A stretch of DNA of 16,151 bases, taken from contig NW_019091772.1 in the NCBI RefSeq assembly GCF_001949145.1, positions 43,219 to 59,369 of the forward strand. Reading direction: 5' to 3'. The DNA is from Acanthaster planci. Taxonomy: Eukaryota > Echinodermata > Asteroidea > Valvatida > Acanthasteridae. A program made the position numbers and the translations under genes. The stretch's first letter is position 1. Every line of letters starts with the position of its first letter. Shown here piece by piece: positions 1-8,682 of the stretch. The notes beneath the pieces are model-generated. The model saw only the letters and a program-made list of their open reading frames with translations, was not told the origin of the DNA and did no database searches.

Positions 1-655
1 ATGTGTATTTAGGGATTTGCCATAGTTTCGAGCAGTGACATGATTTTTTATCATTTTTAAATATTTGGATGTGTAAAAATTGCTCATTTGGGTTGAAATT
101 TTCAGGAATAACCTGAAATCAGTCTCCGACATCATACGTCAAGTTTGGGGTCAAAAGATTGAATGGTTCTCTCTTTGGGGTGAAAAATGTGTATTTAGGG
201 ATGTGCCGTAGTGTTGTGCAGTTACATGATTTTCTATCATTTTCCTATATTTGGATGTGTAAAAATTGATCATTTGGGTTGAAATTTTCAGGAATAACGT
301 GACATCAGTCTCCGACATCATACGTCAAGTTTGGGGTCAAAAGATTGAACGGTTTAATTTTTAGGGTGAAAAATGTGTATTTAGGGATTTGCCATAGTTC
401 CGACAAGTTACATGATTTTTTATCATTTTCCTGTATTTGGGTTTGTAAAAATTCATCAATTGTGTTAAAATTGTCAGGAATAACCCGAAGTCAGTCTCCA
501 ACATCATACGTCAAGTTTGGGGTCAAAAGATTGAATGGTTCTCTCTTTGGGGTGAAAAATGTGTATTTAGGGATTCGCCATAGTGCTGTGCAGTTACATG
601 ATTTTCTATCATTTTCATATATTTAGATGTGAAGAAATTGATCATTTGCACCTGA
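1..655. repeat. 186-bp tandem repeat (satellite-like), about 3.5 copies
   Basis: The phrase ATGTGTATTTAGGGAT starts at 1, 187, 373 and 559, giving an exact period of 186 bp with no indels between phase points. Each full unit also carries CATCATACGTCAAGTTTGG and GGTCAAAAGATTGAA. Copies differ by scattered substitutions. The fourth copy matches until about 646-655 and then diverges, which marks the right boundary; the left boundary lies outside the window. Because 186 is a multiple of three, one frame stays open across about 1.5 units (345-626), but the other units have stops and no protein family is recognisable, so I read this as non-coding satellite DNA. Confidence 0.93.
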
Positions 656-1859
656 ACAAAGAGTGAACAAAGAGCTTCCATTTGATGGTAGTTTTGATCC
701 AAATACATTAAAAAAATTGTTGTAAATATGTTCAGTCATACACAGCCTTGACCATGGCTTTTATGTTCTAGAGACCCATGCAATGCAGCGTTCTTTTCAG
801 GAAGCTGATACTGGCAGTTTTGTAATGCAGACAAACAATACAGTTCCAGGGCATATTGTACACAACAGTGATGTCAAGGCCTGTGGAAAAACCACATCCC
901 TTGAAGCAAGGAGTGGGCTATCCATTCAGGGGATACTTTGACTTGTCTGGACAGGATGGAGCTGTGCAACGTCTGCGAGCCTGTTCCATACTTTAAAAGG
1001 GGGCATCTGAAATTGTAATGAAAGCAAACTCTGATTAAATATACAATTTTCAAGTTTTCTGATTCTGATTAAGTCTCTGGGCATCATGTGTACTTGAGTG
1101 TACCCTCTCAGATGAATTGGAAAAGTTTTCTTTTTTAACTTGTGATTGTACAATTAATCATGTACTGGAATGAACCTGTCACTTGTCACTTTTCATCTCA
1201 GGTATCACCTTCTATTTTATGGACAAAAATGATACGCTTTTTTGTGGAAATAGCTTTACCCACATGTAATCATAAAAAGCATGCTATCTAAATCTGTACA
1301 TGTCCATGTATAATGGCAATCTCTTATTCCTCCATTGTTCAACACGACTCATTCGAGATAAAAATATGCAAACACAGTGAAAGACAACATTGGTTTTCTG
1401 TGAGTGCAGTATGTTTACATGCCTGGCTGAAAACGTTCCCCACAAAGCTGTACAAACGGGTATGTATGGACTTTCTGCATTACCTATGTACATGTAGTCT
1501 AGATGTACGTATGGTATGTAGGTTTTTGGTACATTTTTGTTGTTCACCCTCCTCCTGTTCCTCTTCTGACCAGCCTACCATTCAGCAACCGTGGCCACAT
1601 GAAGCCCAAAGGTGCGCACAGCTAGCATGATGCATAAGTGTCATCACAAGCAAACCATACACACAGCAGTATTAAGGTTTTTTGGCGGGCATAATGGACC
1701 TCATCCCTTGAAATTATGCAAAGTGGGATAATCCATACATGCCTAGCAGGCATTAAATTTTTGTCATTGTTAAATGAGCATGCCAATGGCATGTGACCTT
1801 TGCTGGGCTATGCATGATTCGAGGCCATATCAAATCTTGCTAGGGGGCAGGAATAATAA
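656..1859. other. No gene recognised; two short perfect palindromes
   Basis: I see no coding domain, RNA gene or transposon end in this stretch. Short open frames on both strands have no family resemblance. The only structures noted are ATGCCTAGCAGGCAT (1739-1753) and CATGCCAATGGCATG (1779-1793), each with 6-bp arms and a 3-base loop, lying just upstream of the piggyBac-like end at 1860. Confidence 0.6.
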
Positions 1860-2215
1860 TTAACCACTTCCTGCTGGGGACTCCGGGATCGGAGACGTAT
1901 GGTTTATATGGGTGGCCGGGGTCTCCGAACTCGGACAAAGGAAAGAGGGCCCTGTAACAAAAGACCGTACTCTGAACAAAAGACCAGGCTGCTGGGCATT
2001 ACCAACATTTTTCACTCTCAAAAGTGGTGATAATCCAGCCTTCTTTTGAAACTGTATACCAGGGTTTGGGGCATTGAGAGCGAGCGGATTACCACCGGGG
2101 ACAAAAGCGCTCCACCACCGCAGCGATAAGCCACACAGCACCGCTACACGCTAATCTGGCCCCTATTGAAAAGAGGTCAGCAGTGCACTAAGCCAGGTTC
2201 GTGAACAAAAGACAG
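1860..2215 (+). mobile_element. piggyBac-like element, left-end copy (truncated)
   Basis: TTAA at 1860-1863 is followed by CCACTTCCTGCTGGGG, close to the left terminus of the complete element at 11369 (CCACTTCCAGCCGG). The 18-mer GTGGCCGGGGTCTCCGAA (1912-1929) is identical to 11406-11423, and GCTGCTGGGCATTACCAA near 1988 matches GCTGCTGGGCACTGCCAA near 11631. The short phrase AACAAAAGAC occurs at 1956, 1975 and 2204, suggesting that the copy extends to about 2215. No matching right end lies before the DIRS-like remnant. I infer a truncated copy; the inner boundary is uncertain. Confidence 0.72.
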
Positions 2216-2318
2216 TTATACAACCCCGCACAATCTGGGCTCTGTTTACAAGGCTGCTGGCCTGGCTGAAATACTCGGGTGTCAATGAAGGTCACCTGTC
2301 AACTTAAAGTAGAAATAG

Positions 2319-2738
2319 TCCAATAGTCAGCTGCCTCGAGCCGAAGCCCACACCTCTGCCGAAAAACCCACTCAAGGACAAGGCTTTCCTCAACTTATCC
2401 TGTCCAAGCTTGATAGAGCCTCGTGGCATGGTCTCTACTGCACTGCTTTCCTGTTACTTCTATCAGAGTCCCTGGTGCATTCCTGTGAGGAAGACTCGCT
2501 CGTCACTCCAGATTTAACAGCCTTTGCACTCCTGGTTCTTGATGAGAACATCAACACTGTATTCAAACAGTTCACATTGATCTCTGCAATGGCTAAATCT
2601 GCGCAAGGATCCAGTGCGCTCAATGCCATGATTATTCCCCAACGATGGAGTCAAGTCAAAACTTCAAGATCTCCTGCCTTCACGGCAAGGACCTTTTTGT
2701 TGGGAAAATCATGGAAACTGGAAACAGAGGCAAAGTGA
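2319..2738 (+). pseudogene. Gag-like region of a DIRS/Ngaro-type retroelement
   Basis: An open frame of 140 codons runs from just after a TAG at 2316 to the stop at 2738. It lies immediately upstream of, and on the same strand as, the RT of a tyrosine-recombinase retroelement, which is where gag belongs in DIRS and Ngaro elements. The layout resembles such Gag proteins: a hydrophobic stretch around residues 40-50, a polar centre, and a basic C-terminus. There is no zinc knuckle. No reliable start codon is visible, so the true 5' end is unknown. The assignment rests mainly on position; it could be non-Gag sequence that happens to stay open. Confidence 0.45.
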
Positions 2739-2856
2739 ATCAACACCATCTACAAGCTTAGCCTTTGCAAACCACCCCCTCCTCCACCACCAACCCTTCC
2801 TCCACCACCATGTCAGGGAAGAATGACCGGCCGATGCTACCCCAGTCTATTCAGGG

Positions 2857-4575
2857 GCTGGTGCCAATGACCACACAGATTTTCCTGCGACCTTTGATCT
2901 TGAACCTGTTGGGGGCCATCTGCAATCTTTTGCAGGGTTATGGAGAGACATCACATAGAATATTTGCATGCTTGCAACAGTCCTGCATTGTTACTCCCTC
3001 GAATTCACCCTCCGCTCCTTCGCCTGATTCTAATCCCTCCTGAGAGAAACAAATGAGAGGTACTGGAGTCTGAGGTAGATGCTCTCCTTCAGAAGTAAGC
3101 CATCCGCCCTGTTACCATGTTGCGCGGGAACAAGGGTTTTATCTCCACATTTTTCATCTCGCTCCAAAGAAGGAACCCGGCAAACAGAGGTCCATAATCA
3201 AACTGAATGAGTTTATCCACTGGAAAAAATTCTGCATGGAGATGCTTTGGACTGTAACCCAGTCTCTTCCAATCCTTCTGGGGTATCTTCGATAGATGCC
3301 CATGAACTTGTTTCAGTTGATGGCCCTTCCTTTTGGCGTCTCCACGTCACTGAGGGTCTTTACCCAAGTAGCCAAAATCGTCGCCACTCATTTTGTTCCA
3401 ATATTTAGATGATTAGTTCATTGTCAGCAGAACCTGCGACAAGACAGCGGCTTCTACCAGCTTCACCTAGGAACTCATAAACCATTTGGGGTTCCTAATC
3501 AGTCACGAGAAATCAAGGCCGAACCCTACATGTACTTCACACCCAAAATACCTAGGAGTGGTCCTCAACCTGCGACAAGGTGTATTCTTACCCACAAGTG
3601 ATCGCATCAAACACCTTATAGAATGTGTGAGCATCTTCTCCAGACAGTCTACCCCTGCCTGAGCTTAGCTACACCTCTTCAGGCTGATGGCCAGCATAGT
3701 GGACCTGGTTTCCCTTTGCCACCTATACATTAGACCACTACAAATATATCTACTAGTGCTCCTCCGCCTCAAGTGGGACCCAAGCAATCTACCTGTTCCC
3801 ATTACAGACCTCATCCGCCTCTACCTCCAGTGGTGGCTGACGAGAAGACACCTCTTCCAGGGGATCACCTTCCCATGGGCAAACCTAGAGGTAACAATAA
3901 CTACAGACGCATCCCATGGATGGAGAGCCTCTCTACCCCAGCTCTAGGCATCAGGAACTTGGGAGCAGTGTGGCAGTGTTCTAGAACTCTAGTTGGCATT
4001 CAGCGCACTGTGATGTGTTTGCTTGAGCATCAAGGGCAAATGTTTCTTGCCGGCATGCATCATTTCCTCGGATAACCTGATTTCCGTATTTTTCACTTTA
4101 CACTTACATGTATGCCACAAAAATTGAAAAACACTGTACAAAGTCTTGTATAAATTTGAATTTCCTCGTTTTTTGTCAAAGTCCAAGTTGCACGCCTGGT
4201 CTGATATGCTCGGACAACTCCACAGTAATGTCCTGTATAAACCGTCAGGGAAGCACTCATTCTCCTTGACTTTGCCTCCTGACCAGACAGCTGTTCCTGT
4301 GGATGCAAGACCAATGTATCAAACTCTGAGTGACCCACATCCCAGGAGTTGACAACTCGATTTCAGATGCCTTCTCTCAGGGAAAGATACAACAAGCGGA
4401 GTGGACACTGCACCACGGCATGGTGGAACAGATCTTTGCAGTCGAAAAACAAAACATCAACCTTTTTGCATCAGTGGGGAAAGCTCAGCTACTGGTGTTC
4501 TGCACCAGATTTCATTACCCACAGGCTTGGGCAGCAAATGCTGGTCTACATTTTTTCGCTGATACTCCTACATGT
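2857..4575 (+). pseudogene. DIRS/Ngaro-like reverse transcriptase-RNase H, broken
   Basis: Family landmarks appear in order but in different frames. The pre-RT 'VGGHLQSFAGLWRDIT' block is at about 2908. 'GFYLHIF.LAPKK' is near 3136, where these elements have GFYS..F.VPKK. 'ALPFGVS...RVFTQVAK' is near 3325. The RT active site YLDD is intact at 3402-3413 but followed directly by TAG. 'LGFLISHEKS' and 'KYLGVVLNL' follow at 3485-3575. RNase H begins with 'TTDASHGWRA' near 3902 and ends with 'THIPGVDNSISDAFS.GKI' near 4331, then the typical post-RNase H 'NLFAS'. Stops and frameshifts interrupt it repeatedly, and about 100 bp near 4080-4180 fit poorly and may be a small insertion. The function was copying element RNA into DNA; this copy is dead. 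The exact clade (DIRS, Ngaro or PAT) is not resolved. Confidence 0.88.
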
Positions 4576-4614
4576 AATCCCGACAGTGCCCTCCAAAATC
4601 AAGCAGGAGCTTTG

Positions 4615-5560
4615 CTGAGTACTTCTCGTCGTCTCGTTCTGACCACGCCAACTTTGGTTCCCTCGCCTAACCATACTGCTTGTTCAGACACCACTCATCC
4701 TGCCCCTCAGGCCGGACCTCCTCTATCAGCTGAAGTCGGGCAAAATCTACTTTCAACCAGCGTCCCTACACCTGACTCACTGGCCACTGTCAAACGATCG
4801 TTCCAATCAGTAGGACTTTCTGACTAAGCTGATCAATGCGAATCCACATGCAGCATCTACAGCAGAATACAACATTGCGGTGGCTGATTTCTTCATGTAC
4901 CTATTTAAATCAGGCCTACAAGTGGTGATCGTCTGTAACTACTGGTCTGCCATTGCAGCTATTCATGAAGGCTTTCCTGATAATTCAACTCTATCAGACA
5001 ATGACAATTCCAAGGAATCTTTGTGGAGCATACCCTTATGAAACAATTGGTTCCTTCCTGGGACTTTTAACAGCCATTTTCCAGCTCCATTCATCCCCCT
5101 CAGTGAGTCCTCATTACCACACATATCAGTGAAGTTGGCCTTCCTACTGGCATTTACCAATTCACACTGGGGCAGCGAACTGAAATCACTATCTCCATCA
5201 TTGATGGCCACATCAGATGGGAACCCTACAGCGTATGCGCCGATCCAGCCCTGGGTTTCCTCACCAAAAATCCAGTCAGCTTCCTTTCACCCTCCTGATA
5301 TATTTGTTCCCGACATAACCAAATATGCTAGAAATTCAGATGAGAAGCTATGGTGTCAAGTAAGAACTCTCAAATGGTAGGCCCCTACTTGGGTAGAACC
5401 AGGAAGCTGAGCCACTGATGTCCTGCTCCCATGGTACGACGGTCCTGACATCAGCCACATTGATGCCAAGGGGCTCCTCATTGGGACTGACCAGGACTGG
5501 ATCTACATAACAACTCTTTTGTCTGCTGAGTCTTCGTTGTAGCTCCTTTCCTCTTACAAT
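4615..5560 (+). pseudogene. Tyrosine recombinase of the DIRS-like element, catalytic Arg lost
   Basis: After RNase H comes a linker typical of these elements ('PRQLWFPRL...RPDLLYQ', 4640-4740). The N-terminal core-binding part follows ('YWSAIAAIHEGFPD', 4938-4980). The catalytic domain is best preserved in one frame from 5129 to 5380, with 'KLAFLLAF', 'SELKSLS', 'FHPPDIFVPDI' and 'KLWCQVRTLKW'. The family carries an Arg-rich motif just before SEL, where the first catalytic Arg of the R-H-R-Y tetrad sits; here it reads HWGSEL (about 5164-5182), so that Arg is gone. The downstream H, R and Y cannot be placed with confidence. This enzyme integrates circular cDNA without a DDE integrase. The copy is inactive on both motif and frame grounds. 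Confidence 0.82.
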
Positions 5561-5634
5561 TTCTAACCACACACTTCTCTTCTTTATGCAGTGCGCCCTC
5601 ACTCTACCGACCTCTAGGGAACGGTGCTACTCTG

Positions 5635-5866
5635 TATAGACCTTTTTCAACCACGTGACTGTTTGTAAACAATACCGCCATGCATGGACTGCCTTGGCCA
5701 CTCTGATTGCATATATTTCTACAGGCAGTTTCAACCACATGCAAGCGCACATGCGAATGGCACATGCTTGACTAGTTTATGTTGAATAGGTAGATTACCA
5801 TCACAATACTATGCACTCATTACCATCACAACACATCATAGGTCCAGCAGGAAAAAAAGGTCTATA
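5635..5866. mobile_element. Short inverted-repeat element (MITE-like), about 232 bp
   Basis: The 13-mer TATAGACCTTTTT at 5635-5647 is answered by its exact reverse complement AAAAAGGTCTATA at 5854-5866. The interior is non-coding and repetitive: ATTACCATCACAA occurs at 5794-5806 and 5819-5831, and a TTTCAACCAC(G/A)TG motif occurs near 5645 and 5729. Size, terminal inverted repeats and lack of coding fit a MITE. Flanks are TA-rich, so a TA duplication is possible but not demonstrable. It lies between the end of the DIRS-like remnant and the LINE. The superfamily is unknown. Confidence 0.55.
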
Positions 5867-6018
5867 TATAGTGACTGTGTTGGTAGGATGAAAGCACTGA
5901 ACTCCTCTTGAACTCCTATTGAAATTAAAATCTCCCTGAAGCCAAATCCATCTTGAAGTAATTTGCAGTACCCACTTCTACATATGACTACATACTGTAT
6001 GATCAGCCAGCCCATCCC

Positions 6019-6101
6019 AGTAAAGCTTGGTGGTTAGGTGGAGAGATGTCTGCAGTAGTAAGCAGAAATTCATGGGTTCAAGTCCCACCCAAGTAAAGCT
6101 T
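6019..6101 (+). repeat. tRNA-derived SINE-like head
   Basis: A B-box GGTTCAAGTCC lies at 6075-6085, with the short T-stem TGGG/CCCA around it. A TGGTTAGGTGG near 6031 can serve as an A-box. Between them TCTGC and GCAGA form a 5-bp anticodon-like stem with an 8-base loop, and CTTGG/CCAAG can close an acceptor-like stem. The loop size and imperfect stems argue against a functional tRNA gene. The block is flanked by an imperfect 18-bp direct repeat (6011-6028 and 6084-6101, 16 of 18 identical, ending AGTAAAGCTT). It is likely a SINE head or tRNA pseudogene, directly before the LINE reverse-transcriptase fragment. Confidence 0.5.
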
Positions 6102-6109
6102 GTGAATTT

Positions 6110-7160
6110 TTTGCCAGCTTTTGGACAAGCACTGAGTATACAGGAAACAGGGGACTGCAGTAATAGCCAGGGAATCTCACTACTTGATGTGATTGGCAAA
6201 ATATTCTTCTGAATCACGCTTTCTAGCCTTTGAAACATTTTGTAGACTCCATTCTCCCTCAGACACAGTGCAGATTCAGGGCCGATCAAAGCACCATGGA
6301 TATGGTGTTTGTGGCCAGTCTCCTTAGTGTGAAGCCAGTCAGCTTTACATTCATCGATCTTGTGAAAACTTTTGACAGTAGTCATTAGAGACCTCCTCTG
6401 GAGCATAATGACAAGATTCGACTGACCCCCAAAATTCCCAGCTCTCCTCCAGCAGTTCCATGTTGAAACGACTGCTTGCATGACCTCTAATACCTGGCCC
6501 AGTTCTATGTAATATCTACATGTATCTTGTGGTGGTCACACTCACCTCAAGAAGATTCCTGACCCTGAAGATGGAATTCCAATCGGATACTATCTTGATG
6601 GTGGTCTGTTCAGTCTCCGCTGACTAAAGTCCCACACCAACGTCAGCTCCACTTGAAATTACAGTGTGTAGATGATGTTGCTGCATGATGTTCTTGGGCA
6701 CAACACCTGACCACTGGGGCCTTCCACTACAACCCTCATGGATTGAACGTTTCAACTTGGTAACGATGTGTTACGGACATGTAACACCTCATTCACTCAA
6801 TTGGGCAGCATTATCTCCAACACCTGCCAACTCGACGACAAAATTATTCATCAGGTCAGTTGTGCCTCCAGTGCTTTCGTACACTTCAGGGACTGTGTCT
6901 TCATTTACTGGGACCTGCTGATCCTGGAAACAAAAGTAGCCGTATACAAAGCCATCTGTATGTCAACTCTCCTCTCTGGCTGCGAGGCCTGGACTATCTA
7001 CCGGTACCATTGCCAAGCTGCAAGCTAGAGAAGTTTTACATTAAATGTCTCCAGAGATTGCATCCCACACGTTGACATCCTTCATCTTGTTGGCTGCTTG
7101 AGCATTGGATGTATGCTTCTTCGACATCAGGTTTGCTTGTTTGGCCACATGATCGGAATG
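6110..7160 (+). pseudogene. LINE reverse transcriptase, broken (endonuclease-RT type)
   Basis: RT motifs of a non-LTR retrotransposon appear in family order. 'GDCSNSQGISLLDVIGKI' (6150-6206) matches the RT entry motif C.NYRGISLL..AGKI. 'QCRFRADQSTMDMVFVA' follows (about 6266). 'FIDLVKTFD' (6350-6376) carries the first catalytic Asp. 'YYLDGGLFSLR' is at about 6588, and CVDD (6665-6676) stands in place of the usual YADD with both Asp kept. Post-RT 'KVAVYKAICMSTLLSGCEAWT' (about 6930-6995), 'KLEKFYIKCLQRL' (about 7025) and 'FGHMIGM' (about 7141) complete it. Several stops and frame changes make it non-functional. No upstream endonuclease is visible, so the copy is 5' truncated, as LINEs usually are. 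The YKA...LLYGCE.W motif is shared by RTE-like and related LINEs; the clade is not settled. Confidence 0.87.
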
Positions 7161-7165
7161 CGGTG

Positions 7166-8097
7166 ATGCCAACCCATCTGATATTGCCGTAAGGCTTCAG
7201 ATTGAAGGTCAGCCTTAGGACTACCTTTGAAATCCTTCCAGATTTTAGAGCAAACTGTTATTTAAAAACATTACATGAATATTTGTGTTGGTTTTTATGT
7301 TGCCTGTCTTGGCAGTGATATTATTTAAAGCCAATTTTGAGACGGGAATAATTGTCGTAGCTTGTGTCGTATTTCTTACCCATTGAAACTGACCAACCTT
7401 TATGCCTGCATCCCATCCCACCAAACCAGCCATAATACAACCAAGGGTCCAACTCGTTTGTATTATGTTCATGTGTTCCTTAAATATTGCTTTGGAACGA
7501 GGTTGACCCATTATGCCACTTTTGATGCCAAAGTAGTCAGTTACAGTCCATGCTAAATTAAATCAGCTTCTTTAGTTTTAGTTCAGTAATTTGACCATTG
7601 GCGATGTTCAATTTAATATCCAAAGCTTCATAAGACACTTGAAAAATTGCCCATTTTTATGGGGATTCAGCTGAGCGTGACAGCCAGTGGAATTCTAAAC
7701 TGGTACACAGGTACTTCACAAAGTAAGTCAAGTGTATGCACCGTGCTGGATACGAGTACTTGTTGTGCAGCACGGTACGGTGATCAGCAAGTATGCAAAG
7801 GAGAAAGACGTGTGAAATTGAAACTGGTGAAATTTAATCTGCTTAGCCACAACACATGTTGATAAAGAATTAACAGCAATATCGCCACAATCTTGGACTT
7901 CTTAGAATACGTGTAGTTTGGCTTTGTAAGTTTGTCATTATTTTTTGGTAGAGTCGAAGGGAACATTTCTTTATACCAAGCATGTGTGTAAGATCACATA
8001 CCAGTACAGGCTACACTGTAATCGTTCATACCAAAATACAGTAAGATAAAGTTTCATTTTTTGGGGAGACCTTACAGATTTCTCACCCTCAATGTTT
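7166..8097. other. Unassigned 0.93-kb segment splitting the LINE
   Basis: No protein family, RNA gene or terminal inverted repeat is recognisable here, although flanking LINE segments read in correct order on both sides. TGCCAA occurs at 7167-7172 and 8105-8110, right at the two edges, and could be a short target duplication; six bases are weak evidence. A hairpin with perfect 9-bp arms (ACCGTGCTG 7740-7748, CAGCACGGT 7768-7776) lies inside. It could be an unidentified insertion, or the two LINE pieces could come from separate copies. Confidence 0.4.
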
Positions 8098-8363
8098 GCA
8101 TCTCTGCCAATGGAGGACAACCCTCTCCCCAAGCAACTTCTCTACAGGGAGGTATGGGAAGGCACACAACATCTGGGAGGACCAAAAATAAAACGATACC
8201 ATAATCACATCAGGACAGCCCTCTAAAGCTTCTGGATCCTACCAGCATATTTGGAGGCTGCTGACTGCACTGCTTAGAGGCAGGCATTTCTTTGTGGGAC
8301 CAAGTACTTTGAGGCTAAGTGGATGGAGACAATAGAGGGGGAGAAGAAAGGAGTGGCAGTAGC
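8098..8363 (+). pseudogene. C-terminal end of the LINE reverse-transcriptase protein
   Basis: One frame reads 'LPMEDNPLPKQLLYREV', then 'GGPKIKRYHNHIRTAL', 'LEAADCTA', a stop, 'RQAFLCGTKYFEAK' and a charged tail. This matches the end of endonuclease-RT LINE proteins, where GH..RM is followed by D.RLPK..LYGEL..G.R..GGP..RYKD, then a Trp/Asp-Arg segment and a Lys/Glu-rich end. It continues exactly where the fragment ending near 7160 stops. Two in-frame stops are present, after TAL and before RQAF. The frame then runs straight into the 21-bp minisatellite, so the element's 3' end lies at or within that repeat. Confidence 0.8.
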
Positions 8364-8369
8364 AAGCGC

Positions 8370-8682
8370 AATTTCAACATTCAATTTGCCAATTTCAGAA
8401 AAAACTCATCATTTTCACTGTTTCATTTGGCACTTTCACCATTATTTCGGCAATTTCACCATTTCATTCAGCATGTTCACCGTTACATTTGACAATTTAA
8501 CCATTCTATTCTGCAATATGACCTTTACAGTCAGCAACTCTACTGTCCTCTAAGGCAGTATGGTTTGATTCGGTTGTACACCATTCAATTTTTTAAATTC
8601 ACTATTCGATTCTGTAATTTCACTATCCAATGCAGCGATTTCGCCATTTTGTTTTTCAGTCTCATATTCTGTTCTTCAAATT
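8370..8682. repeat. 21-bp minisatellite encoding heptads on both strands
   Basis: About 15 degenerate units of AATTTCACCATTTCATTCAGC. Unit starts at 8452, 8473, 8494, 8515, 8536 and 8557 are exactly 21 bp apart; a second phased block starts at 8595, 8616, 8637 and 8658. On the plus strand units translate as seven-residue repeats such as NFTISFS, MFTVTFD, NLTILFC and NMTFTVS (open through 8547). On the minus strand they give heptads such as LQNRMVK, LSNVTVN and MLNEMVK, with hydrophobic residues spaced as in a coiled coil. There is a frame change between the two blocks. It directly follows the LINE C-terminus, so it may be the LINE tail or an expansion seeded there. Expression is not supported. 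Confidence 0.85.

Noticed and set aside
345-626. 93-codon open frame across the 186-bp repeat
   Set aside because: It is open only because the repeat period is a multiple of three; neighbouring copies have stops in the same frame and no protein family is recognisable.
1284-1630. Overlapping open frames of about 90-105 codons on both strands
   Set aside because: Opposing frames, unremarkable composition, no motif and no splice or start context.
6025-6093. Functional tRNA gene
   Set aside because: The anticodon-like loop has 8 bases, the acceptor and T stems are imperfect, and flanking direct repeats fit a SINE or pseudogene better.
5978-6481. 167-codon open frame on the minus strand
   Set aside because: It is the antisense shadow of the plus-strand LINE reverse transcriptase, whose motifs (GISLL, FIDLVKTFD) are clear on the other strand.
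7740-7776. 9-bp hairpin as a transcription terminator
   Set aside because: The loop is 19 bases, there is no U-tract, and intrinsic terminators are not expected in an animal genome.
8452-8682. CRISPR array or structured RNA array
   Set aside because: Units are contiguous 21-mers without spacers, in an animal genome; this is a minisatellite.
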